Assembly (NCBI GenBank): GCA_959606905.1
Contig: CAUHML010000154.1
Coordinates: forward strand, 1-7,479
Direction: 5' to 3'
Length of the DNA: 7,479 nucleotides
Origin: an uncultured Bacteroides sp.
GTDB lineage: Bacteria > Bacteroidota > Bacteroidia > Bacteroidales > Bacteroidaceae
Notes under the pieces: generated by a model
Seen by the model: only the letters and a program-made list of their open reading frames with translations
Told to the model about the DNA's origin: nothing
The model's database searches: none
Shown: positions 1 to 6,017 of the stretch, one piece after another
How the letters are laid out: the number at the start of each line of letters is the position of its first letter
How positions within the stretch are numbered: position 1 is the first letter of the stretch
Translations under genes and position numbers: made by a program

Positions 1-1082
1 TGATTAAGAAAATCGGTTATACCAAAGGAGAGTACATGTTCGAAAGTAACTCTTGCGGTGTACTTTCCGCTATTCACGAGCAGAGTCCCGATATCAACCG
101 TGGTGTAGAACGTCAGGATCCGATGGAACAGGGTGCAGGCGACCAAGGTATGATGTTCGGTTATGCAACGAACGAAACGGAAAACTACATGCCGCTTTCT
201 CTTGATCTGGCACACCGTATTCTGCAAGTGCTGGCCGACATCCGTCGCGAAGGCAAGGTAATGACTTACCTCCGTCCCGACGCCAAGAGTCAGGTGACTA
301 TTGAATATGACGATAACGGAACTCCTGTTCGCATTGATACAATTGTTGTTTCTACACAGCATGATGATTTTATTCAGCCGGAGAATGACTCGGAAGCCGC
401 TCAGTTGAAAGCTGACGAAGAAATGCTGTCTATCATTCGTCGTGATGTGATTGAAATTCTGATGCCTCGCGTGATTGCTTCTATTCATCACGATAAAGTG
501 CTGGCTCTGTTCAATGACAAGATTGTCTATCATGTTAACCCGACCGGAAAGTTTGTCATCGGTGGTCCTCACGGAGATACCGGTCTGACCGGACGTAAGA
601 TTATCGTTGATACCTACGGCGGTAAAGGTGCTCACGGTGGTGGCGCTTTCTCCGGAAAAGACCCTAGTAAGGTGGACCGTAGCGCAGCTTATGCAGCTCG
701 TCATATCGCTAAGAATATGGTTGCAGCAGGTGTGGCAGACGAAATGCTTGTACAGGTAAGTTATGCTATCGGTGTGGCTCGTCCGATTAATATTTTTGTG
801 GATACTTACGGCCGTTCTCATGTGAACATGACTGATGGCGAGATTGCACGCGTTATCGACCAGCTGTTCGATCTTCGTCCGAAAGCAATCGAGGAACGTC
901 TGAAACTTCGTAACCCGATTTATCAGGAAACGGCAGCTTATGGTCACATGGGACGCGAACCACAAGTGGTAACGAAGAAGTTTTCTTCTCGTTATGAAGG
1001 TGACAAAACAGTGGAAGTGGAACTCTTTACATGGGAGAAACTCGACTACGTTGATAAGATTAAAGCAGCTTTCGGTCTGTAA
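1..1082 (+). CDS. metK: S-adenosylmethionine synthetase, 3' part (5' end outside window)
   Basis: MetK makes S-adenosylmethionine from methionine and ATP in the cytoplasm, the main methyl donor of the cell. The frame is open from the left edge (first full codon at base 3, reading [18 protein letters not shown]), so the ATG at 36 is an internal methionine and not the start; roughly the first 70 residues are missing. The two family signatures are visible: [12 protein letters not shown] (bases 132-167) and the glycine-rich GGGAFSGKD (636-662), preceded by [13 protein letters not shown]. The reading frame ends normally with KIKAAFGL and TAA. Between the signatures lies the longer insert ([18 protein letters not shown] and following) typical of Bacteroidota MetK. 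Codon use is that of a well-expressed gene, more G+C-rich than the next two genes. A strong terminator follows at once, so metK is probably the last gene of its transcript. Confidence 0.97.
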   Translation, partial: IKKIGYTKGEYMFESNSCGVLSAIHEQSPDINRGVERQDPMEQGAGDQGMMFGYATNETENYMPLSLDLAHRILQVLADIRREGKVMTYLRPDAKSQVTIEYDDNGTPVRIDTIVVSTQHDDFIQPENDSEAAQLKADEEMLSIIRRDVIEILMPRVIASIHHDKVLALFNDKIVYHVNPTGKFVIGGPHGDTGLTGRKIIVDTYGGKGAHGGGAFSGKDPSKVDRSAAYAARHIAKNMVAAGVADEMLVQVSYAIGVARPINIFVDTYGRSHVNMTDGEIARVIDQLFDLRPKAIEERLKLRNPIYQETAAYGHMGREPQVVTKKFSSRYEGDKTVEVELFTWEKLDYVDKIKAAFGL

Positions 1083-1109
1083 GCTAGTCTGAAAGAGGGT
1101 TTATACGAT

Positions 1110-1164
1110 AAGAGCCGCAATCTCACTTCCGTTTTATGGAATTTGGGATTGCGGCTCTTTATTT
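1110..1164 (+). terminator. Intrinsic terminator of metK
   Basis: AGAGCCGCAATC at 1111-1122 is perfectly complementary to GATTGCGGCTCT at 1147-1158. An extra A-T pair (1110/1159) extends the base, and TTCC/GGAA (1127-1130/1138-1141) can form an inner hairpin. The stem is followed by TTTATTTCT. It starts 28 bases after the metK stop codon, the usual place for a rho-independent terminator. Confidence 0.88.
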
Positions 1165-1178
1165 CTACTAGAAATCAC

Positions 1179-1186
1179 TACCTTTG
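1179..1186 (+). promoter_or_regulatory. -7 promoter element for the TPR/HTH gene
   Basis: TACCTTTG matches the Bacteroides -7 consensus TAnnTTTG exactly and lies 29 bases before the ATG at 1216. No clean TTTG -33 box is present at 19-21 bases upstream; that position falls on the 3' arm of the metK terminator (about 1155-1160), so promoter and terminator are packed together. The transcription start would be near 1190-1195, giving a leader of only about 20-25 bases. Confidence 0.5.
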
Positions 1187-1215
1187 TTCCATTAAGAAGT
1201 AAAACAAGCCGTGAG

Positions 1216-2871
1216 ATGAAAAAGAAATACGACTATTTTATATATTACTTTCCACTATTCGCCTTTTTGTTTATCGGTATGGGTAGTATTTTACTATCTG
1301 TTTCTCTATCCTCTTGTTCTTCTTCTGTGAAGAATCCGTTACTGCTCTGTGCCGACTCGTTAATGGAGGTAAGTCCTGATAGTGCGTTATCTATTTTGGA
1401 GTCAATTTCCTCACCACAGAAGCTGTCACGTGCTGATAGAGCGCTTTATGCATTGTTGCTTACACAGGCACGGCATAAGAATTATGTACCTTTAGATGAT
1501 GATTCGCTGATAAAGGCGGCTGTCGATTATTATGGTGACAGAGATAAGAGTTTACGCGCTGCACAGGCTCATTATTATTGGGGCGCCACTTATCGGGATA
1601 TGGGACGTACCTCCTTTGCGGTAGAAGAATATCTGAAAGCGATTCGACTAATGCCTGAACAAAATGAGTTCTTGGCAATGATATATGATAATTTGGCGGA
1701 ATGCTATGAGGAAGAAGATTTGGATGATGTAGCAATGGAGGCTTATCGTAAAGCTTATCAGATATTGAAAGGAGGAAGTGAACAGGCGTATCCACTGCGA
1801 GGAATTGCAAACGTATATTTTTCTCAGAGTGACAGAGATAGTGCATTATGCTATTATCAAAAAGCTCTTGATTATGCGTTGGTTGTACAAGATTCCAACT
1901 TGATCGGACCACTTTATCATGATTTAGCTATGGTCTATTATGAAGAAGAAGATTACATTCAAGCCGATAAATATATATCAAAAGCTATTATAGCATTGGG
2001 GCAGGATAGGTCGGCTAATGCTTGTTTGTTGAAAGCAAAAATTATGTTTAATCTGAACGAACTTGATTCTGCCAGCTACTATTTTAGTAAAGATATAGAT
2101 TTGTTTGATATTTATGGAAAAGCTGTTTGTTATGACGGAATGTATCAAGTAGCAAAGAAACGAGAGGAATGGCGAACTGCAATGGAAAATATGGATGCCT
2201 ATAAAACTCTTTATGATTCAATTCAGGTGTTAACAGACAATGAAGAACTAAAGCGGCTGATGGATAAACATCAAATAGAAGAACATAAAAGGATATTATC
2301 ACAGCGTACTAAAACGTTGGTTATAAGTTTAGTCTCTGTTTTTCTTTCTTTGACAATAATATGTGTCTTTTGTTTCATGTGGAATGATAGAAGGAGAAAG
2401 AAACGTTATATCGCTTTGCAGCAAGAACTCACTCAGAAACGTGTAGATACTATGCTACTTAAAGAAGAATCTTCTGCATCTAATAAAGAACATAAAATGT
2501 CAAAGTTGAGAGAACAACAATTAAAATTGTGTATATCTATGTTTCAATCCACTGATTGTTATAATAAATTAGAAACATTCGAGAAATCGACTCCTAAACA
2601 ACTGTTAGCTATGCGTGGTTTGAGAGTTGATATGCGTATTGCTATTTGTGAAGCATTTGTTGACGTGATGGTGAACTTGAAAGAATGCTGTCCGTCTTTG
2701 ACCAATGATGATTTGTTTTATTGCATTCTTTCCTCACTTCATTGTTCAAAGACTGTAATAATGGAGCTGATGAATACTACATCAGATGCTCTTAAGACAC
2801 GTAAAAATCGTATTAAAAATAAAATGGGTACATATCTATTTGAGCAGGTGTTTAATATTGATAATCTGTAA
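1216..2871 (+). CDS. Membrane-anchored TPR protein with C-terminal LuxR-like HTH (putative one-component regulator)
   Basis: Order of parts in 551 residues: a basic start (MKKK) and hydrophobic stretch about 9-33 ending in a lipobox-like LSSC with Cys34; a TPR array with repeats near 116-148, 155-188, 193-226 and 233-266 and degenerate ones to about 340; one strong transmembrane segment near 367-389 followed by RRRKKRY (positive-inside); a charged coiled-coil-like stretch near 398-435; and a C-terminal domain near 495-540 (LTNDDLFYCILSSL, then SDALKTRKNRIKNKMG) resembling the recognition-helix region of LuxR-type DNA-binding domains. The topology implies TPRs in the periplasm and HTH in the cytoplasm. 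Such TPR-TM-HTH proteins are common in Bacteroides, usually annotated only as TPR proteins. The DNA-binding role is inferred from the C-terminal pattern; the ligand is unknown. The gene is visibly A+T-richer than metK. The ATG at 1216 is chosen because it gives the complete N-terminal membrane segment. It probably acts on the small secreted gene just downstream. Confidence 0.85.
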   Translation: MKKKYDYFIYYFPLFAFLFIGMGSILLSVSLSSCSSSVKNPLLLCADSLMEVSPDSALSILESISSPQKLSRADRALYALLLTQARHKNYVPLDDDSLIKAAVDYYGDRDKSLRAAQAHYYWGATYRDMGRTSFAVEEYLKAIRLMPEQNEFLAMIYDNLAECYEEEDLDDVAMEAYRKAYQILKGGSEQAYPLRGIANVYFSQSDRDSALCYYQKALDYALVVQDSNLIGPLYHDLAMVYYEEEDYIQADKYISKAIIALGQDRSANACLLKAKIMFNLNELDSASYYFSKDIDLFDIYGKAVCYDGMYQVAKKREEWRTAMENMDAYKTLYDSIQVLTDNEELKRLMDKHQIEEHKRILSQRTKTLVISLVSVFLSLTIICVFCFMWNDRRRKKRYIALQQELTQKRVDTMLLKEESSASNKEHKMSKLREQQLKLCISMFQSTDCYNKLETFEKSTPKQLLAMRGLRVDMRIAICEAFVDVMVNLKECCPSLTNDDLFYCILSSLHCSKTVIMELMNTTSDALKTRKNRIKNKMGTYLFEQVFNIDNL

Positions 2872-2917
2872 GATATGCTAAGAATGTTATTACTTATTTT
2901 CTATATAGACAGAAGTC

Positions 2918-2933
2918 TGTTACCATTGTTACC
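2918..2933 (+). repeat. 7-bp direct repeat upstream of the DUF3244-like gene; candidate operator
   Basis: TGTTACC occurs twice (2918-2924 and 2927-2933) separated by AT, a 9-base period. The pair ends 32 bases before the -7 element at 2966, where an activator would be expected to sit upstream of a promoter lacking a good -33 box. Binding by the regulator encoded just upstream is an inference. Confidence 0.35.
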
Positions 2934-2965
2934 GCATAAAAATCGTTTCTTTTACTCTATCTGTG

Positions 2966-2973
2966 TACATTTG
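2966..2973 (+). promoter_or_regulatory. -7 promoter element for the DUF3244-like gene
   Basis: TACATTTG is an exact match to TAnnTTTG and ends 26 bases before the ATG at 3000. No TTTG is found 19-21 bases upstream, so the promoter may need an activator. It would allow the small secreted protein to be expressed separately from the upstream regulator; no convincing terminator is seen between the two genes, so read-through is also possible. Confidence 0.5.
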
Positions 2974-2999
2974 AGGCGAAATTTTAAACCCACATTATT

Positions 3000-3371
3000 A
3001 TGAAAACTAAATTTTTACTTCTTCTATTATTAACTATTTTGCTTCAGGTAAATACATCCTCTTTTGCACGGGAGATGAAATCTGCACGTCAAATTGAATT
3101 AAGAACTAAGACTCCAGCACAGCATCGTTCTATTCCTATTACGCCTGTTGCTTTTATTGAGGACGCATTAGTTACTATTGACTTACTTTCTACTGTCCCT
3201 ACTGCAACAGTTGTTGTGAAAGATGCAGAAGGCAAAGTTGTTTATTCATCTACCGAATGGAATGTAGATAAAATTAATATTGATCTTACCAGTGAGCAAA
3301 AAGGTAAATATACTTTGGAAATACAGCTTCCTACGGAAGTATTTTCCGGAGAATTTGAACTGGAAAATTGA
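3000..3371 (+). CDS. Small secreted DUF3244-like protein
   Basis: This 123-residue protein has a Sec signal peptide: MKTK, a leucine-rich core at about 5-17, and a probable signal peptidase I site after SFA (Ala23). There is no lipobox cysteine, so it should be free in the periplasm or exported. The mature part has a strand-rich pattern (ATVVVKDAEGKVVYSS, then GKYTLEIQL) ending in GEFELEN, which resembles DUF3244, a Bacteroides-enriched family with an immunoglobulin-like beta-sandwich fold and no known function. The length fits a single-domain member. It lies 128 bases downstream of the TPR/HTH gene on the same strand and shares its A+T-rich composition, which suggests a sensor/target pair. 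Possible roles include an extracellular adaptor or the ligand sensed by the TPR domain; neither can be decided from sequence. Confidence 0.8.
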   Translation: MKTKFLLLLLLTILLQVNTSSFAREMKSARQIELRTKTPAQHRSIPITPVAFIEDALVTIDLLSTVPTATVVVKDAEGKVVYSSTEWNVDKINIDLTSEQKGKYTLEIQLPTEVFSGEFELEN

Positions 3372-3583
3372 AACCTTAGAATCAATCTGTAACTAGAAGA
3401 TTAACCTGATAATTAACTATACAAAAGCCCCACTATAATATAGTGCATTGTTAAAATGACGATCGGATACCGGCTGACAGGGGAAAGAATCGGCTAATTC
3501 TGATTGGGGGGCTTGATAACCCTTGTGAAAGGTGTGCAATAAATGTTTGTTATATTGCAGGATGCAATATTAAAATCACTCTT
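3372..3583 (+). other. Gene-free stretch with inverted repeats (5' half of the 3372-3813 intergenic region)
   Basis: No open frame here looks coding. The stretch holds a 7-bp closing stem AAGCCCC (3425-3431) / GGGGCTT (3508-3514). Inside it are CACTATA/TATAGTG (3431-3437/3439-3445, sharing base 3431 with the closing stem, so the two are not fully compatible) and AGAAT/ATTCT. After it comes a small hairpin CCTT/AAGG (3521-3524/3529-3532), then the alternative hairpins at 3535-3570. The first 50 bases after the DUF3244-like stop show nothing recognisable. It may be the long 3' end of the secreted-protein transcript, a separate RNA, or decayed sequence. Confidence 0.4.
3535..3570 (+). promoter_or_regulatory. 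Two mutually exclusive hairpins
   Basis: TATTGCA (3553-3559) can pair with TGCAATA upstream (3535-3541, 11-base loop) or, within the 8-bp stem ATATTGCA (3552-3559), with TGCAATAT downstream (3563-3570, loop GGA). The second hairpin is followed by TAAAATCACTCTT, which is not a real U-tract. The arrangement looks like a switchable structure or weak terminator; no function is shown. Confidence 0.4.
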
Positions 3584-3745
3584 AATTGTTGGTCTGGAGA
3601 CTGGTAGGGTGTTCGAGTAGTCTGGTGATTCGAACGATAGGCTCATTCAGCAACAATTGCGGTATATCTGTACAGGTGAAATACCTGATAATAGATGTAT
3701 TCTCTGTGAGAAAGGCTCTTGGGCTTCCGAGTAAGAAGCCCAAGA
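3584..3745 (+). ncRNA. Candidate structured RNA (no known family recognised)
   Basis: Three consecutive helical units can be drawn on the + strand. Unit 1: AATTGTTG (3584-3591) pairs with CAACAATT (3651-3658) and encloses a hairpin GTTCGAGT (3611-3618) / ATTCGAAC (3628-3635) with one G-U pair. Unit 2: bases 3662-3669 pair with 3693-3700 using two G-U pairs and enclose CAGGT/ACCTG (3673-3677/3683-3687). Unit 3: TCTTGGGCTTC (3717-3727) pairs with GAAGCCCAAGA (3735-3745), 11 bp with a 7-base loop. The G-U pairs would be A-C mismatches on the other strand, which favours + strand RNA. The 3' end may be the T-run at 3777-3782. I do not see the conserved cores of RNase P RNA, tmRNA or SRP RNA. No TAnnTTTG box was found just upstream, so it could belong to the DUF3244-like transcript. 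Confidence 0.45.
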
Positions 3746-3784
3746 TTGCTTCCGGAGGTAGTGGACAAATACCAAATTTTTTCG

Positions 3785-3792
3785 TAATTTTG
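3785..3792 (+). promoter_or_regulatory. -7 promoter element for the LOG gene cluster
   Basis: TAATTTTG matches TAnnTTTG exactly and ends 21 bases before the ATG at 3814, preceded by an A/T-rich run (AAATTTTTT). A -33 box is not obvious. A start near 3795-3800 would give a very short leader and leave the structured region at 3584-3745 outside the LOG mRNA. This is probably the main promoter of the six-gene cluster. Confidence 0.55.
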
Positions 3793-3813
3793 TGCCCATG
3801 ATATAATAAAATC

Positions 3814-4413
3814 ATGGAGAAACTGATGAACCAGATAAATTCCGTATGCGTATATAGCGCTTCCAGCACTAAAATAGATCCTGTTTACTTTACCGCAGCC
3901 GAGACTCTCGGGCGACTGCTTGCCGATCATCATATCCGTTTGATTAATGGTGCCGGCAGTATTGGCCTGATGCGTTCTGTGGCCGATGCGGTGTTGGCGA
4001 ATGGTGGTGAGGTGACTGGTGTTATTCCTCATTTTATGGTAGAGCAGAACTGGCACCATACAGGCTTGACGGAGCTGGTTGAAGTGGAATCCATGCACGA
4101 ACGCAAACAGAAAATGGCAGATTTGAGTGATGCGGTGATAGCTTTGCCGGGTGGCTGCGGAACGTTGGAAGAATTGCTTGAAATTATCACCTGGAAACAA
4201 CTGGGACTCTATCTCAATCCGATTGTGATTCTGAATGTAAACGGGTTCTTTGATCCGTTACTCGAAATGCTTGAAAAAGCAATCGACGAAAACTTTATGC
4301 GCCGTCAGCACGGTGATATATGGAAAGTGGCGCAAACGCCGGAGGAAGCTGTGGAACTGCTTTATTCAACGCCTGTATGGGATATCTCCATTCGTAAATT
4401 TGCAGCTATATGA
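3814..4413 (+). CDS. LOG-family protein (cytokinin-riboside-monophosphate phosphoribohydrolase type)
   Basis: LOG proteins have a Rossmann-like fold and cleave the N-glycosidic bond of nucleoside 5'-monophosphates, classically N6-modified AMP, releasing base and ribose 5-phosphate. The 199-residue protein carries the family hallmarks: the catalytic PGGxGTxxE motif as PGGCGTLEE (112-120), the upstream basic HERKQKM (95-101) and a phosphate-binding glycine stretch NGAGSIGLM (45-53). Length is usual for the family. In bacteria without plant association the physiological role is probably nucleotide housekeeping or salvage; cytokinin production is not implied. The ATG at 3814 is used; ATG at 3829 is a possible alternative because the first residues are not conserved. 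Its last bases overlap the next start codon (ATGA at 4410-4413), so the next gene is probably translationally coupled. Confidence 0.92.
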   Translation: MEKLMNQINSVCVYSASSTKIDPVYFTAAETLGRLLADHHIRLINGAGSIGLMRSVADAVLANGGEVTGVIPHFMVEQNWHHTGLTELVEVESMHERKQKMADLSDAVIALPGGCGTLEELLEIITWKQLGLYLNPIVILNVNGFFDPLLEMLEKAIDENFMRRQHGDIWKVAQTPEEAVELLYSTPVWDISIRKFAAI

Positions 4414-5261
4414 CGATTGACACTCTCAGCTTCCAGCGCACTACGGATACTCTGTCGCTTTTCCAACAAGGGCAGCTCGGTGGTTCATCGCAATCGACAA
4501 TAAAGGCGGATAGTGATAGCTTGCAATTGGCACAGATCCATTCTGCGCAGGAAGTCATTTCCGGCTTCGAGGGAACTCCTGTCCCCTATTCTCCTCGTAC
4601 AGATGATGCCATAGCGCTAACCTTGCTGGCTTGTTTCTTCCTTTCTTCCATAGCTTTGGCACGCGGAAAGAAATTTCTTTCCCAGCAAGTAAAAGACTTT
4701 GTGCTGCATCGTGAACGGACAAGTATTTTTGATAGTTCTACAGCGGCTGACATGCGTTATCTTCTTGTGCTTGTAGTGCAGACGTGCGTATTGTCGGGGA
4801 TTACTTTCTTCAACTATTTTCATGATACATCCCCTGCTTTGATGAACTCCGTATCCCCTCTTCTGCTTTTGGGGATTTATGTGGGCTCCTGTCTTGCTTA
4901 CTTCTTACTGAAATGGTTGCTTTATATGTTTATAGGTTGGACATTCTTTGATAAAAACAGGACAAATATATGGCTGGAATCTTATTCTACGCTCATATAT
5001 TATGCAGGATTTGCCCTTTTCCCGTTCGTACTCTTTTTAGTTTATTTCGACCTGAGTCTCACCAATTTGCTCATAATTGGAACCATAATTCTAATTTTTG
5101 CTAAAATATTGATGTTTTATAAGTGGATAAAGCTTTTTTTTCATCAATTTGGCGCACTTTTCCTATTAATTTTGTACTTTTGCGCTCTTGAAATACTGCC
5201 TTGTCTGCTACTCTATCAAGGTATGATTCAAATTAACAATATATTGCTAATAAAATTTTAG
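4410..5261 (+). CDS. DUF4271-like multi-pass membrane protein
   Basis: This 283-residue protein has a polar N-terminal region (1-62) and about six hydrophobic segments near 66-84, 117-137, 151-175, 194-213, 218-238 and 247-270, so it is an integral inner-membrane protein. The C-terminal motif LYFCALEILP and the position directly before a HemD-like gene fit DUF4271, a Bacteroidota family of unknown function. No catalytic motif is visible. The start at 4410 overlaps the LOG stop codon by four bases; no other in-frame methionine precedes residue 115, which supports this start. The gap to the HemD-like gene is only four bases. The 3' end of the gene contains two TAnnTTTG-like boxes that may form an internal promoter. 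Function cannot be assigned; the constant neighbour may suggest a shared role, but this is an inference. Confidence 0.85.
   Translation: MTIDTLSFQRTTDTLSLFQQGQLGGSSQSTIKADSDSLQLAQIHSAQEVISGFEGTPVPYSPRTDDAIALTLLACFFLSSIALARGKKFLSQQVKDFVLHRERTSIFDSSTAADMRYLLVLVVQTCVLSGITFFNYFHDTSPALMNSVSPLLLLGIYVGSCLAYFLLKWLLYMFIGWTFFDKNRTNIWLESYSTLIYYAGFALFPFVLFLVYFDLSLTNLLIIGTIILIFAKILMFYKWIKLFFHQFGALFLLILYFCALEILPCLLLYQGMIQINNILLIKF
5148..5182 (+). promoter_or_regulatory. Possible internal promoter inside the DUF4271-like gene
   Basis: TAATTTTG (5167-5174) and TACTTTTG (5175-5182) both match TAnnTTTG, and TTTG occurs at 5148-5151. Spacings from that TTTG are 15 and 23 bases, neither the expected 19-21. The boxes also encode conserved residues (LILYFCA), so they could be coincidental. 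If active, the promoter would supply hemD, rnpA, yidD and tatD from a start near 5190. Confidence 0.35.
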
Positions 5262-5265
5262 GACG

Positions 5266-6012
5266 TTGAAAATTAAAAAAGTACTAGTGTCGCAGCCTAA
5301 GCCTGCGTCAGAGAAATCTCCCTATTACGACATTGCAGAGAAGTATGGCGTAAAAATAGATTTCCGGCCGTTTATCAAGGTTGAAAGTCTTTCGGCGAAA
5401 GAATTTCGGCAACAGAAAATTTCGATTCTCGACCACACTGCCGTTATATTCACTTCTCGTCATGCTATCGACCATTTCTTTAATTTGTGTACTGAATTGC
5501 GTGTTGCAATTCCGGAAACTATGAAGTATTTCTGTGTGACGGAAGCAGTTGCATTGTATATTCAAAAATATGTGCAGTACCGTAAGCGTAAAATCTTCTT
5601 TGGTGCAACGGGAAAGATTGAGGACCTCGTGCCTTCTATCGTAAAGCATAAAACAGAGAAATACCTTGTCCCAATGTCGGACGTACATAATGACGACGTA
5701 AAAACACTGCTTGACAAGAACGGCATACAGCATACCGAAGCTGTGATGTATCGCACGGTAAGCAATGACTTTACACCCGACGAAGAATTCGATTATGACA
5801 TGTTGGTGTTCTTCAGCCCTGCCGGAGTAACTTCTTTGAAGAAGAACTTCCCTGATTTTGACCAGAAAGAAATCAAGATCGGTACGTTCGGTTCTACTAC
5901 CGCACAGGCTGTACGCGATGCAGGACTCCGTCTGGATCTCGAAGCCCCTACGGTGCAAGCTCCGTCTATGACTGCCGCACTTGACATGTTTATCAAGGAA
6001 AACAATAAATAA
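5266..6012 (+). CDS. hemD: Uroporphyrinogen-III synthase-like (HemD family) protein, TTG start
   Basis: HemD closes hydroxymethylbilane to uroporphyrinogen III, the precursor of haem, sirohaem and corrinoids. The 248-residue length and two-lobed pattern fit: VLVSQPKP (6-13) at the first lobe, VIFTSRHAIDHFF (60-72), VFFSPAGVTSL (181-191) and the C-terminal IGTFGSTTAQAV (205-216), matching the usual HemD sequence IGxxTAxA. The start must be TTG at 5266: there is an in-frame TAA at 5251-5253, no ATG or GTG between, and the next methionine is residue 86. The gene begins four bases after the DUF4271-like stop and ends five bases before rnpA. HemD sequences diverge strongly and the catalytic mechanism leaves few invariant residues, so the family call is firmer than the enzymatic activity. 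No other tetrapyrrole gene is present nearby. Confidence 0.82.
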   Translation: MKIKKVLVSQPKPASEKSPYYDIAEKYGVKIDFRPFIKVESLSAKEFRQQKISILDHTAVIFTSRHAIDHFFNLCTELRVAIPETMKYFCVTEAVALYIQKYVQYRKRKIFFGATGKIEDLVPSIVKHKTEKYLVPMSDVHNDDVKTLLDKNGIQHTEAVMYRTVSNDFTPDEEFDYDMLVFFSPAGVTSLKKNFPDFDQKEIKIGTFGSTTAQAVRDAGLRLDLEAPTVQAPSMTAALDMFIKENNK

Positions 6013-6017
6013 ACAGA

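Noticed and set aside
2908..2921. Small palindrome AGAC/GTCT after the TPR/HTH gene considered as a terminator
   Set aside because: Four to five base pairs, small loop and no T-tract; more likely incidental or part of the upstream region of the next promoter.
3327..3345. CTTCC/GGAAG hairpin followed by TATTTTCC near the end of the DUF3244-like gene
   Set aside because: It lies inside the coding region, has only 5 bp and no continuous T-run, so it is unlikely to be a terminator.
3630..3645. GATTCGAAC-like string resembling a tRNA T-loop
   Set aside because: No acceptor stem, anticodon arm or CCA-proximal pairing fits around it; the bases are explained by the 3611-3635 hairpin.
3586..3801. 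Plus-strand frame of 71 codons starting with TTG in the same region
   Set aside because: Non-ATG start without initiation signal, no family resemblance, and it runs through the hairpins and the LOG promoter.
3582..3869. Minus-strand open frame of 95 codons across the structured intergenic region and the LOG start
   Set aside because: It overlaps the confident LOG gene and its promoter, has no recognisable domain, and the inverted repeats explain the open stretch. A decayed gene fragment cannot be fully excluded.
3643..4200. Long minus-strand frame opposite LOG
   Set aside because: It is antisense to a gene with clear family motifs; composition is that of a shadow frame (many His, Gln and aromatic residues).
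5308..5958. 216-codon minus-strand frame opposite the HemD-like gene
   Set aside because: Antisense shadow of a gene with recognisable HemD motifs; no domain signal of its own.
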